Shown: piece after piece, positions 24,290 through 32,884 of the stretch
Numbering within the stretch: position 1 is the stretch's first letter
Layout of the letters: each line of letters opens with the position of its first letter
DNA from: Sphingobium sp. BYY-5
Lineage (GTDB): Bacteria > Pseudomonadota > Alphaproteobacteria > Sphingomonadales > Sphingomonadaceae
DNA length: 64,000 nucleotides
Direction of reading: 5' to 3'
Assembly: GCF_022758885.1 (NCBI RefSeq)
Contig: NZ_JALEBH010000001.1
Coordinates: 1,736,001 to 1,800,000 of the forward strand
Notes under the pieces: generated by a model
Seen by the model: the letters and a program-made list of their open reading frames with translations, nothing else
What the model was told of the DNA's origin: nothing
Database searches by the model: none
Position numbers and translations under genes: made by a program

Positions 24290-26331
24290 CAGCCGACAAG
24301 GCCCGTAAGCGTAGCAGGAGTCAACAATTGCGGCAGGGTCTGGGCATCCTTGCCCGGCGCATACCAGAGATAGAGCGGCACGCCCGACCGGCCCTGACTT
24401 TCGAGGAAACGGGTGATGGCAGGATCGGCATTGGTCCAGTCGCCGATCATCACCGTGACGCCCGCTTTTTTGAAGGCGGCGCGGGTTTCGGCGCGATCGA
24501 TGGCGGCGGCCTCGTTCGCCTTGCAGGTCAGGCACCAGTCGGCGGTGAAATAGAGGAAGACCGGTGTGTTGGCGGCGCGCAGATCGGCGAGTTTCGCGAC
24601 ATCGAAGCGGACAGCTTCGGCGCTGTTTTCGGCGATGGCGGGCGCGCTGGCCGGCAGGGCAAAACTCGCGCCGGCGAGCAGGGCAATGCCCGCTGCTGCG
24701 GCGATCAGCCCGCCGCCCTTGCCCAGTCGCTGGCGACCGCCAAGCCACCACAGCAACAGCGCCAGCAGCAGCGCCGCGCCAAGGCCGATCGTCATGCCCG
24801 ACACACCGCGTTGCTGCCCCAGCAGCCATGCAAGGCCCAGCGCGGTCAGGAACATGGGGATGGCGAGGATCTTCTGGAAACGGCCCATCCAGCCGCCCGG
24901 CTTAGGCAAACGATTGCGAAGAGCCGGAACATAGGCGAGCAGCAGGAAGGGCAACGCCAGCCCAAGCCCCAGCCCGGCGAATACTGCCAGCGCGGCAGGC
25001 AGGGGCAGCAACAGCGCCGCCCCCATCGCCGCCGCCATGAAGGGGCCGGTGCAGGGCGTGGCGACGAAGGCGATCAGTGCGCCGGTCCAGAAGGAACCGG
25101 CCAGTCCGCCCTTGCCCGCCAATCCTTCGCCACCGCCATAGGCGCTCAGGTCGAACAGACCGGCGAGGTTGAAGGCGATCGCCGTCACCAGCAGCAGCAG
25201 CGCCAGGATGATGCGCGGGTCTTGCAACTGGAACGCCCAGCCGACTGCGGTGCCCGCCGCGCGCAAGCCCAGCAACAGGCCGCCTAGCGCCAGACAGGTC
25301 AGGATGACGCCCAGCGTATAGGCCAGCGCCTCCCGCCGCACGATGCGTTCATCGCCGCCCGCCTTAGCCAGCTTCATCGCTTTCAGGCCCAGGATCGGGA
25401 AGACGCAGGGCATGATATTGAGCAGCAGTCCGCCCAGCAGCGCCCCGCCCAGCGCCACGAGGATCGCACTCCACTGGCCGCTGCCTCCCCCGCTGTCGCC
25501 GGACGCAGCAGCCACGTCGCCGGGCCTGGCCGTCAGCAGGAATCCGACATGATCGCCGGTCCGCAGCACCGCCTGAACGGTACCACCCTTGCCGCCCTCG
25601 CCCGCATCCGTCTCGATCAGCAGTCGATCGCCCTGCCGCGTCACGCTCTGCGGCGCGGCATAGCGGGCCAGCCCTTCGGCCAACGGGAAGAGATGGATGT
25701 CGCTCGCCTGCGCGCTGGCGGGGAACGGCACCGACAGGCGCAGCTTGCCGTCCTTCACCGCATAAGCCGCTTCCGACCCCAGCGGCCGGGGCAGATGGGT
25801 GCGCCAACCGTCGAAGCGCACGCGCACGGCTGGCGCGACAGTGCCGTCGCCCGCCACCAGGTCGAGCGTCAGTTCGCCGCTTTCAGGCACGCACACCTTG
25901 TCGGTGCAGGCCAGCCACTGCGCCTTGACCCGCACCGGCAGGCGGGTGCCGGGCGCGACATCGGGCGCGACTTTCAGGGCCGCCAGCACCGCATAGGGGC
26001 CTTCATAGACATGGTTCATCAGGCCAGAGATCAGCAATGTCTCCGGCACCGGATAACGCAGCGGGCCGACGCTCACTCCCTTGGGCAGTGTCCAGTCCAC
26101 GGTCATGCCAAGGCCCGCGTCGCCGGGATTTTCCCAATAGCCGTGCCAGCCCGACTCAGGCGCCATGGCGAAGGCGATGGTCGTGCCCTTGCCCGGTGCG
26201 GGCGTGATGCTTTCGCTGTCGAGTTGTGCCGCGATATGCGCTGTCCCGCCGCCAAAGGCGCTTTGCGCCTGTGCGGCAGACAGGCCCGTCAGCAGGGCAA
26301 GCGTCATCAATATGACTTGAAAAATGCGCAT
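24289..26331 (-). CDS. dsbD: DsbD-like protein-disulfide reductase
   Basis: The 680-residue protein has a signal peptide, an N-terminal periplasmic domain with the W-L-A-C-T-D-K-V-C segment, eight or so membrane helices with the reactive cysteines in M-P-C-V-F-P and T-P-C-T-G-P, and a C-terminal thioredoxin domain with C600-L-T-C603. It moves electrons from cytoplasmic thioredoxin to periplasmic disulfide partners. The layout resembles the ScsB/DsbD branch. tlyA follows immediately. It diverges from the alkaline phosphatase gene. Confidence 0.9.
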   Translation of the reverse strand: MRIFQVILMTLALLTGLSAAQAQSAFGGGTAHIAAQLDSESITPAPGKGTTIAFAMAPESGWHGYWENPGDAGLGMTVDWTLPKGVSVGPLRYPVPETLLISGLMNHVYEGPYAVLAALKVAPDVAPGTRLPVRVKAQWLACTDKVCVPESGELTLDLVAGDGTVAPAVRVRFDGWRTHLPRPLGSEAAYAVKDGKLRLSVPFPASAQASDIHLFPLAEGLARYAAPQSVTRQGDRLLIETDAGEGGKGGTVQAVLRTGDHVGFLLTARPGDVAAASGDSGGGSGQWSAILVALGGALLGGLLLNIMPCVFPILGLKAMKLAKAGGDERIVRREALAYTLGVILTCLALGGLLLGLRAAGTAVGWAFQLQDPRIILALLLLVTAIAFNLAGLFDLSAYGGGEGLAGKGGLAGSFWTGALIAFVATPCTGPFMAAAMGAALLLPLPAALAVFAGLGLGLALPFLLLAYVPALRNRLPKPGGWMGRFQKILAIPMFLTALGLAWLLGQQRGVSGMTIGLGAALLLALLLWWLGGRQRLGKGGGLIAAAAGIALLAGASFALPASAPAIAENSAEAVRFDVAKLADLRAANTPVFLYFTADWCLTCKANEAAAIDRAETRAAFKKAGVTVMIGDWTNADPAITRFLESQGRSGVPLYLWYAPGKDAQTLPQLLTPATLTGLVG

Positions 26332-26438
26332 CGGGCCTCTGGTCGCGTGGATGCAAGGGGGCTAGGTCGCTCCCTATCCGCCGTCAAGGCTGGAGAGATG
26401 GAACCGGGTGCTCGCCGATGATGGCGACATCTCCTATC

Positions 26439-26461
26439 ATCCTCCCCTTCCAGGGGAGGAT
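26439..26461. promoter_or_regulatory. hairpin in the divergent dsbD/phosphatase region
   Basis: A 9-bp perfect stem (ATCCTCCCC with GGGGAGGAT, loop TTCCA) lies 28 bp before the alkaline phosphatase start. No function can be assigned; it could be in the 5' leader of the phosphatase transcript or be a repeat remnant. Confidence 0.4.
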
Positions 26462-26489
26462 CTATGGCTCGTTGTTTCGGGATGATGAT

Positions 26490-28154
26490 ATGATGAAGAA
26501 AGTCGCCGCTGCCCTATTGCTCGCCACTGCCATGCCCGTCGTGGCGCAAAGCCCCACGCCGGCAGCAGCGCCCGCGACCGTCTCCGCGACCCCGCCAAAG
26601 CTGATCGTCGCGATCAGCGTGGACCAGTTTTCCGCGGACCTGTTCAGCGAATATCGCCAATATTATAGCGGCGGCCTCAAGCGCCTGACGACCGAGGGCG
26701 CGGTCTTTCCGCGCGGCTATCAGAGCCATGCCGCGACCGAGACCTGCCCCGGCCATTCGACCATCCTGACCGGCAGCCGCCCGTCGCGCACCGGCATCAT
26801 CGCCAACAACTGGTTCGACCTGAACGCCAAGCGTGCAGACAAGAATATCTATTGCGCCGAGGATGAGAACCAGCCCGGCAGCAGCAGCGACAATTATGTC
26901 GCCTCTCCCATTCACCTGAAGGTGCCGACGCTGGGCGGCCGGATGAAGGCCGCCAATCCCGCGACCCGCGTCGTGTCGGTCGCGGGCAAGGATCGCGCGG
27001 CGATCATGATGGGCGGCGGGACCGCCGATCAGGTCTGGTGGCTCGGCGGCGCGCAAGGCTATGTCAGCTACAAGGGCATCGCCACCCCGCCGCTGGTCGC
27101 CAAGGTGAACGAAGTCTTCGCCCAGCGGCTCGCCCAGCCCAATCCCGGCTTCGAACTGCCCGCCCAGTGCGTGTCGAAGGATTTCCCGGTGCAGGCCGGC
27201 AACCGCACCGTCGGCACCGGCCGTTTCGCGCGCGAAGCAGGCGATTATAAGGGCTTCCGTATCTCGCCTGAGCAGGACGCCATGACCCTGGCCTTCGCCG
27301 CCGCCGCGATCGAGAATATGGACCTGGGCAAGCAGGCGCAGACCGACATCATCTCGATCGGCCTGTCGGCGACCGACTATGTCGGCCACACCTATGGCAC
27401 CGAAGGCACCGAAAGCTGCATCCAGGTCGACCGGCTCGACACCGAACTGGGCGCCTTCTTCGACCGGCTGGACAAGGACGGGATCGACTATGTCGTGGTG
27501 CTGACCGCCGACCATGGCGGCCATGACCTGCCCGAACGCCACCGCCAGAACGCCATGCCGATGGAACAGCGCGTCGACATGGCGCTGACGCCCAAGGCGC
27601 TCAACACAGCCATCGCCGAAAAAGCGGGGTTACCCGGCAAGAAAGTGATCTGGAGCGATGGCCCTGCGGGCGACCTCTATTTCGACAAGGGGCTGACCGC
27701 CGCCCAGCGTGCGCGCGTGGAAGCCGAGACGCTCAAGCTGCTGCGCGCCCATCCCCAGGTGCAGGTGGTCTTCACCAAGGCGGAGATCGCCGCCACCCCC
27801 TCCCCCTCCGGCCCGCCGGAAAGCTGGAGCCTGATCCAGGAAGCGCGCGCCAGCTTCGACCCCGAACGATCGGGCGACCTGCTGCTGCTGCTCAAGCCGC
27901 GCGTCATGTCGATCCCCGAACAGGCGGTGATGGGCGCGGTCGCGACCCATGGATCGCCCTGGGACACGGATCGCCGCGTCCCGATCCTTTTCTGGCGCAA
28001 GGGAATGCGGCATTTCGAACAGCCGCTGGGTGTCGAGACGGTCGACATCATGCCTAGCCTCGCCGCGCTGATCCACCTGCCCGTGCCCAAAGGGGAGATT
28101 GACGGGCGTTGCCTGGATCTGGTCGCGGGCGATGGGGATAGTTGCGCGCAGTAA
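26490..28154 (+). CDS. secreted alkaline phosphatase, SPAP/PafA-like
   Basis: The 554-residue protein has a signal peptide (residues 1-19) and the alkaline phosphatase superfamily metal-binding segments, including D45 near the start, D-x-x-G-H-x-Y and T-A-D-H-G-G-H. The nucleophile is Thr, T85 in E-T-C-P-G-H, with N106 in I-A-N-N-W and K167-D-R169. This Thr/Asn/Lys-x-Arg set has the same spacing as in the Sphingomonas SPAP enzyme (from memory). These enzymes hydrolyse phosphomonoesters in the periplasm and are not product-inhibited like PhoA. Two ATG codons in a row at 26490 and 26493; the first is used. A hairpin follows the stop. Confidence 0.9.
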   Translation: MMKKVAAALLLATAMPVVAQSPTPAAAPATVSATPPKLIVAISVDQFSADLFSEYRQYYSGGLKRLTTEGAVFPRGYQSHAATETCPGHSTILTGSRPSRTGIIANNWFDLNAKRADKNIYCAEDENQPGSSSDNYVASPIHLKVPTLGGRMKAANPATRVVSVAGKDRAAIMMGGGTADQVWWLGGAQGYVSYKGIATPPLVAKVNEVFAQRLAQPNPGFELPAQCVSKDFPVQAGNRTVGTGRFAREAGDYKGFRISPEQDAMTLAFAAAAIENMDLGKQAQTDIISIGLSATDYVGHTYGTEGTESCIQVDRLDTELGAFFDRLDKDGIDYVVVLTADHGGHDLPERHRQNAMPMEQRVDMALTPKALNTAIAEKAGLPGKKVIWSDGPAGDLYFDKGLTAAQRARVEAETLKLLRAHPQVQVVFTKAEIAATPSPSGPPESWSLIQEARASFDPERSGDLLLLLKPRVMSIPEQAVMGAVATHGSPWDTDRRVPILFWRKGMRHFEQPLGVETVDIMPSLAALIHLPVPKGEIDGRCLDLVAGDGDSCAQ

Positions 28155-28176
28155 CGATCCCCCTGCAGGGGAATCG
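28155..28176. terminator. palindrome at the end of the phosphatase gene
   Basis: CGATCCCCCTGCAGGGGAATCG begins at the base after the TAA. Its arms are GC-rich with one imperfection and there is no T-tract, so it is only a possible terminator. Confidence 0.4.
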
Positions 28177-28194
28177 CGCGAACTCTCATTTCAC

Positions 28195-28282
28195 GTCATT
28201 CCCGCGAATGCGGGAACCCATCTCCCTGCCTTGCACCAAGCGCCACGCTTGGGAGATGGATCCCCGCCTTCGCGGGGATGAC
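28195..28282. repeat. double-hairpin intergenic repeat
   Basis: Two 31-nt arms (28195-28225 and 28252-28282) are inverted copies with four mismatches, outer ends GTCAT and ATGAC. Each arm has its own stem (TTCCCGC/GCGGGAA on the left). At arm positions 6 and 21 the bases change together (T-A in one, C-G in the other). Confidence 0.8.
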
Positions 28283-28314
28283 GAAGTGAAGTAAGGTAGG
28301 GGGGAGAAGGAGTT

Positions 28315-29322
28315 TCAGATATTCTCCCCTATGCCGTCCGTACTCTCCAGCAGGGCGTGGACGCGGTGGGGGGCGGAGACTTCGACCCGGCTCGTCACTT
28401 CATAATGGGCCTTGGCCTGGCGGACATTGCTGTCCGCGGGCACGCTGTCGGTCAGCCAGACATTGCCGCCGATGACCGACCGGCTGCCGACGATGATCCG
28501 CCCCAGGATTGTCGCGCCGGCATAGACGACCACGTCATCCTCGATGATAGGGTGACGCGGCAACGCCTTTTCAAGCTGGCCCTTCTCGTCGGCCGGAAAG
28601 CTGCGTGCGCCCAGCGTCACGCCCTGATACAGGCGCACCCGGTCGCCGACGATCGCCGTTTCGCCGATGACGACGCCGGTGCCATGGTCGATGAAGAAGG
28701 ACTGGCCGATCTTCGCGCCGGGATGGATGTCGATCCCGGTCTTGCCATGGGCGATCTCCGAAATGATCCGCGCCACCAGCGGCGCGCCCAGCTCGTGAAG
28801 CCTGTGCGCCAGCCGGTGATGGATGATCGCCAGCATCGAGGGGTAGCAGATCAGCACCTCGTCCACGCTGCGCGCGGCGGGATCGCCCAGGAAGGCGGCA
28901 TCGACATCGGTGTCGAGCAGCACGCGCAGGGCAGGCAAGCCCTGCGCGAAGCCGCTGATGATGCGCGCGGCTTCCCGGTCGACCACGGGCGCGGGTTCAT
29001 CCCTCAGCGCGTAGATAAGCTCCAGCCTGATCTGGCCGTAGAGACGGCTGAGCACCGTCTGCAGCGTTTCGGCGACATAGGCGTCCTCATTATGAAGACG
29101 CACGAAGCTGGGGCCGAGGCGCAGCGGAAAGAGCGCGCCGCACAGCGACTGCATGATCTTCGCCAGGTTGGCGCGCGAGGGGAAACCCTCCGCGCCATAT
29201 TCGGCATGATGTTGCTGCGCCTGCCGCAAGCGGCTGCGCGCAGCGCTGAGGTCCGCGACAAGCTGATCCAAATCCCAATATCCCTCGACGATGCGGTCGT
29301 CTTCCGATCCGTCTGCCATCAT
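28315..29322 (-). CDS. cysE: serine O-acetyltransferase
   Basis: The 335-residue protein has a helical N-terminal part and a C-terminal left-handed beta-helix of hexapeptide repeats, beginning at G-I-D-I-H-P-G-A and including F-I-D-H-G-T-G-V-V-I-G-E-T-A. This is the fold and catalytic region (His-Asp) of serine acetyltransferases of the EpsC type, which make O-acetylserine for cysteine synthesis. It ends with a short tail beyond the helix. The first ATG of an ATG-ATG pair at 29322 with GAGG upstream is used; an ATG at 29364 is also in frame. Confidence 0.88.
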   Translation of the reverse strand: MMADGSEDDRIVEGYWDLDQLVADLSAARSRLRQAQQHHAEYGAEGFPSRANLAKIMQSLCGALFPLRLGPSFVRLHNEDAYVAETLQTVLSRLYGQIRLELIYALRDEPAPVVDREAARIISGFAQGLPALRVLLDTDVDAAFLGDPAARSVDEVLICYPSMLAIIHHRLAHRLHELGAPLVARIISEIAHGKTGIDIHPGAKIGQSFFIDHGTGVVIGETAIVGDRVRLYQGVTLGARSFPADEKGQLEKALPRHPIIEDDVVVYAGATILGRIIVGSRSVIGGNVWLTDSVPADSNVRQAKAHYEVTSRVEVSAPHRVHALLESTDGIGENI

Positions 29323-29399
29323 ATCCGCCTCATGCCTATATTGCAGCCGGCATAGCTTGGGCATGGGGGTGACGATAAACGAGTTTTGCTTGGGGCCGG

Positions 29400-29548
29400 A
29401 CAGTTTCTCTTTTAGCGCTTGTTCGGGAATGCGTCTTTCGGCGCATTGCGGCATCGGCCTTCAATCGAGGCACGTGACTCGTTTGACGGCCGATGCGGTC
29501 TCAAAATGCGCTCTTCCGCGCATTTTCAAACAGTTTCTCTTTTAGCGC
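29400..29548. repeat. 19-nt direct repeat, two copies 130 bp apart
   Basis: The sequence ACAGTTTCTCTTTTAGCGC occurs at 29400-29418 and 29530-29548. The second copy overlaps the TAA of the histidine kinase gene. Hairpins lie between the copies (29428-29447 and 29503-29526). It looks like a small local duplication of the 3' end region of the kinase gene. Confidence 0.7.
29503..29526 (-). terminator. terminator of the histidine kinase gene
   Basis: A perfect 9-bp stem (AAAATGCGC/GCGCATTTT) with a six-base loop TCTTCC sits 15 bp past the kinase stop. A tracts before and T tracts after would allow it to work in either direction. Confidence 0.75.
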
Positions 29549-30870
29549 CGGTCCACCGACTTGGGCAGGTGGAGGCAGATTTCGGCGCGCAGCCCCCCGT
29601 CGGGCCGATTGGCGAGGATGAGCTGACCGCCCTCCGCCGTGACCGCTTTCTGCACGATGGCGAGACCCAGGCCGAGTCCCCGCGTGTTGCGCTGCCGCGC
29701 GCCATCCAGGCGAGAGAAAGGCCGCAGCACCTCCTCCAGCCGATCGCGCGGGATGCCGGGGCCGTCATCGTCGACGCGGATCAGCACCTCATTGCCCTTT
29801 CGCTCCAAGGAGACGCGGGCGCGCTGGCCATAATGGAGCGCATTTTCGATGAGGTTGCGCACCGATCGGCGCAGCGACAAGGCCCGCACATCCATCTCCA
29901 GATGGTCCGGCCCTTCATAGGTGACGTCATGGTCATGATCCTGAAAGGCGTCGACCACGGTCGCTATGCTGACCGCAATGTCGGTGCGGACGGACGGTTC
30001 GGGGTCTTTTTCGCCCCCCAGGAAAGCGAGCAGCGATTCGAGCATCGCGCCCATTTCCTCCAGGTCGCCGCCCATGGCTTCCTGCACTTCAGAGTCCTTG
30101 ACGCTCTCCAGCCGCAGTTGCAGCCGGGCGAGCGGGGTGCGCAGATCATGGCCGACGGCAGCCAGCGTTTCGGTACGCTCATCGATCAGGCGATGGATGC
30201 GCGCCTGCATCGCGTTGAAGGCGGTGATGAGGTTGCGTACATCGGCGGTCCCGGCTTCGGGCACCAGGACTTCCGCCCCGCGCCCGATCTTGTGGGTGGC
30301 GTGGGTCAGATCGCGCAGCGGCGCGAGCGTCCGGCGTATCAGCAACAGGCCCGCCAGCAACAACGCCAGCACCGGGATGAGCGCCAGTCCCATCCGGCCG
30401 ATGGTGAAGGCCCATTTGCCGCCGCCATGATGCATCCCGAAATAGAGCCAGCTACCGTCCGGCAGTTGCAGCCCGCCATTAATCTCCGAATGCCGGCCCG
30501 GCGTGATGCGCAGCCACAGGCCCGATTTTTCCAGGCTGGGTTCCCACATGACAATCTGCCGCCGCATCCGCTCCAGTTCGGGCGACAGCGGCGGCGGCGG
30601 CGGCGCGGCTGGCGACCAGTGGACGGCATAACGGTCGGTGGTGAGGTGAACGCCCAACGTCCGGCGTTCGGTGATGGGCTGTTCGGCCAGCAGCTTGCGC
30701 GCGATCACCAGATGCTCGGCCAGGCGCCGCGCCTCATCGTCCTGCAACGAAAGATGGCTGGCACGCTCGTAGATCATCGTGCCGACGGCAAATTCCAGCG
30801 TGACCGTCACCAGCAGGATCGCGAAAAGCCGCCCAAGCAGCCCCAGCGATCCCCTGACATGCCAGCTCAA
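29542..30870 (-). CDS. two-component sensor histidine kinase
   Basis: The 442-residue protein has a TM segment at about 9-30, a periplasmic sensor region of about 125 residues rich in His and Pro, a second TM at 158-178, a HAMP domain, a DHp helix with H241 in A-V-G-H-D-L-R-T-P, and a HATPase domain with N-L-I-E-N-A, V-D-D-D-G-P-G-I-P and G-L-G-L-G-L. It is the EnvZ/OmpR-type class. It starts in an ATGA-like overlap with its response regulator. The sensed signal is unknown. Confidence 0.92.
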   Translation of the reverse strand: MSWHVRGSLGLLGRLFAILLVTVTLEFAVGTMIYERASHLSLQDDEARRLAEHLVIARKLLAEQPITERRTLGVHLTTDRYAVHWSPAAPPPPPLSPELERMRRQIVMWEPSLEKSGLWLRITPGRHSEINGGLQLPDGSWLYFGMHHGGGKWAFTIGRMGLALIPVLALLLAGLLLIRRTLAPLRDLTHATHKIGRGAEVLVPEAGTADVRNLITAFNAMQARIHRLIDERTETLAAVGHDLRTPLARLQLRLESVKDSEVQEAMGGDLEEMGAMLESLLAFLGGEKDPEPSVRTDIAVSIATVVDAFQDHDHDVTYEGPDHLEMDVRALSLRRSVRNLIENALHYGQRARVSLERKGNEVLIRVDDDGPGIPRDRLEEVLRPFSRLDGARQRNTRGLGLGLAIVQKAVTAEGGQLILANRPDGGLRAEICLHLPKSVDRR

Positions 30871-31577
30871 GCGCGGCTCACCTCTGCGTTGAACATATAG
30901 CCAACGCCGCGAACAGTGGTGATCGGCGCGCCCTTGTCCTTGGTAGACAGCTTGCGGCGCAGGCGGCTGACCAGCACGTCGATGCTGCGATCGCTGCTGT
31001 CACCCATGCGGGTGCGCGACAATTCGATCAGGCGCTCGCGGGCGATGACGCGCTGCGGATGGCTCAGGAAGCTGCCGAGCAGGTCGAACTCCGCGCCGGT
31101 CAGGTCAACGATGCCACCGGTGGGCGATCGCAGCTCGCGGCGCGGGAAGTTGACGCTCCAGCCGTCGAAACGCGCCTCGCTTTCGCGATGCTCGTCCGGG
31201 CCGCGCTCCACGCCGACACGGCGCAGGATGGCGCGGATGCGCGCAATCAGCTCGCGCGTGCCGAAGGGCTTGGGCAGATAATCGTCGGCGCCCAGTTCCA
31301 GCCCGACGATACGGTCGGTCTCGCTGCCCTTGGCGCTGATGAAGATGATGGGGACGTCGCTCTTGCGCCGGATCTGGCGGCACAGGTCGATGCCGTTGGT
31401 GCCGGGCAGCATGACATCCAGCACGACCAGGTCGACCGGACCAGCATCGAAGGCGACCCACATTTCCGGTCCCGAAGAGGCGGGGCGGACCTGATAGCCA
31501 TGTTCCTGGAGTGCGCGGGCCGTAAGCGTGCGCAGCGGCGGATCGTCTTCGACGAGGATGATCGACGGGGCGGTCAT
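30867..31577 (-). CDS. OmpR-family response regulator
   Basis: The 236-residue regulator has an intact receiver (acidic E10-D11-D12, phosphoacceptor D54 in V-L-D-V-M-L-P, S in I-S-A-K-G and K in L-P-K-P-F) and a winged-helix DNA-binding domain. The kinase gene overlaps its end, so they form a pair. ATG 31577 is used; a TTG at 31595 also lies in frame. Targets unknown. Its neighbour at 35267 has the same output domain but a degenerate receiver. Confidence 0.93.
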   Translation of the reverse strand: MTAPSIILVEDDPPLRTLTARALQEHGYQVRPASSGPEMWVAFDAGPVDLVVLDVMLPGTNGIDLCRQIRRKSDVPIIFISAKGSETDRIVGLELGADDYLPKPFGTRELIARIRAILRRVGVERGPDEHRESEARFDGWSVNFPRRELRSPTGGIVDLTGAEFDLLGSFLSHPQRVIARERLIELSRTRMGDSSDRSIDVLVSRLRRKLSTKDKGAPITTVRGVGYMFNAEVSRA

Positions 31578-31718
31578 GAGAACGTCAGCGCACAAAATGT
31601 CATGGTGGGGAGATAGAGCCGGCCGGAACGGGGGTCAACCGCGCCGCCCCTCCGAAACCGCCGATCGCGACAACAGCAACACTTTGTCACGGCGGAGAAA
31701 AGCGTTCGCCGGGCAAGA

Positions 31719-31744
31719 GCCGGGCCTGGTGAACCAGGCCCGGC
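31719..31744 (-). terminator. terminator of the porin gene
   Basis: A perfect stem of at least 11 bp (GCCGGGCCTGG and its complement) lies 11 bp beyond the porin stop on the minus strand, with a T-poor tail. It may also be part of a repeat. Confidence 0.65.
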
Positions 31745-31755
31745 AATCGCATCCG

Positions 31756-32592
31756 TCAGAAAGCGGCGGAAAGGGAAAACACAATCTTGCCCTTCGCGAT
31801 GGAAGACCCGTCGGTGTCCGCGAAGTTGGGCCACAGATAGGCGGCGTCCCCACGGCTGATATTGGTGCCGACATAGGCGATGCCCGCTGTCACCGGCGTG
31901 CTGGGGATGGCGACGTCCGCGCCGACCAACCAGTCGAGATATTTGCCCGTGGGCGCAATCGACGTGCCGTTCGGACCAAGGCCGCTATTGCCCTTCGACC
32001 AGCCCAGATGCGCCTTCAGCGAGACCGGCGTGTTCGGAACGGCGCCGCTCACGTCGCCCCAGACGTAGAAATTGTCCTTCTTGGCGCCCGGATGGTCGGG
32101 AATGCCGGTCGCGATGCTGGCGGCATCATTATACCATTTGCCCAGCGCTTCCTGCTTGGGCGCATAAGCGACGCCGATCAGGCCCTTGACCGGCCCGAAC
32201 TCGCTCGACAGCTTGACATAGGGTTCGGCGAAGTCGGTCTTGTCCGCGCCCGACGGGTACATGTACCAGGTCAGGCCGACGTCCAGCGTCGCGCCGCCCA
32301 GCGGAATGGCATAGCCCGCGAACAGGTCCAGTTCCATGCTGGAACCACCGAAAGTGCCCCAGCCGGCCAGGTTGGACCCCCAGGTGCCGACATAGGCGCC
32401 GCTTTCATGAGTCGCGGTGATGCCGCCCTGGATCGCCATGCCCTTGTCGGTCTGCGACACGCCACGGAAGCGATAGTCGGAAACCAGCGCGACGCTGCCG
32501 GAAACGGTGATGGGGCTGGCTGGTGCTTCCTGAGCGAATGCCGGTGCGCTGGAAAGGAGCGCGAGGGCGACACAGGCGATTTGGTATTTCAT
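31756..32592 (-). CDS. TorF family putative outer-membrane porin
   Basis: The 278-residue protein has a Sec signal peptide (A-F-A at about 20-22) and a series of amphipathic beta-strands ending in F, the mark of an outer-membrane barrel. Segments such as S-D-Y-R-F-R-G-V-S-Q and F-A-E-P-Y-V match the TorF-like porin family. ATG 32592 has AAGGGGA six bases upstream; an ATG two codons earlier would overlap the SD. Transported substrate unknown. Confidence 0.85.
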   Translation of the reverse strand: MKYQIACVALALLSSAPAFAQEAPASPITVSGSVALVSDYRFRGVSQTDKGMAIQGGITATHESGAYVGTWGSNLAGWGTFGGSSMELDLFAGYAIPLGGATLDVGLTWYMYPSGADKTDFAEPYVKLSSEFGPVKGLIGVAYAPKQEALGKWYNDAASIATGIPDHPGAKKDNFYVWGDVSGAVPNTPVSLKAHLGWSKGNSGLGPNGTSIAPTGKYLDWLVGADVAIPSTPVTAGIAYVGTNISRGDAAYLWPNFADTDGSSIAKGKIVFSLSAAF

Positions 32593-32827
32593 GAACATTC
32601 CCCTTTACGAAAGAATGTTCCGTCCTGCATCCGAAGCGGCCCGAAGATCTTTGGTTGATCGTCCTCGATGCCGGCGGATGCGTTTGGACTATGCTGTCCC
32701 GCCCGGAAGGAAAACCGGTTTTCCCGCACCTGCGAAAGGATCGGGGATGCTGTGATATGGGAAGCACGGTTCTTTTCTTATCACGCAATGAATATTGCTA
32801 TTATGTTTCCATATTGAAACAAGAAAA

Positions 32828-32855
32828 TGCCGCCGTGCCAGGGGGCACGGCGGCA
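32828..32855 (-). terminator. terminator of the SulP gene
   Basis: A perfect 12-bp stem (TGCCGCCGTGCC) with a four-base loop lies 29 bp beyond the SulP stop on the minus strand and is followed there by TTTTCTTG. Confidence 0.85.
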
Positions 32856-32884
32856 CAAGACGTCGCCTATCTGAGGGGGTTGGT

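Noticed and set aside
29400..29548. Possible CRISPR remnant from the direct repeat
   Set aside because: There are only two copies of 19 nt with a 111-bp gap that holds hairpins, and no cas genes are near.
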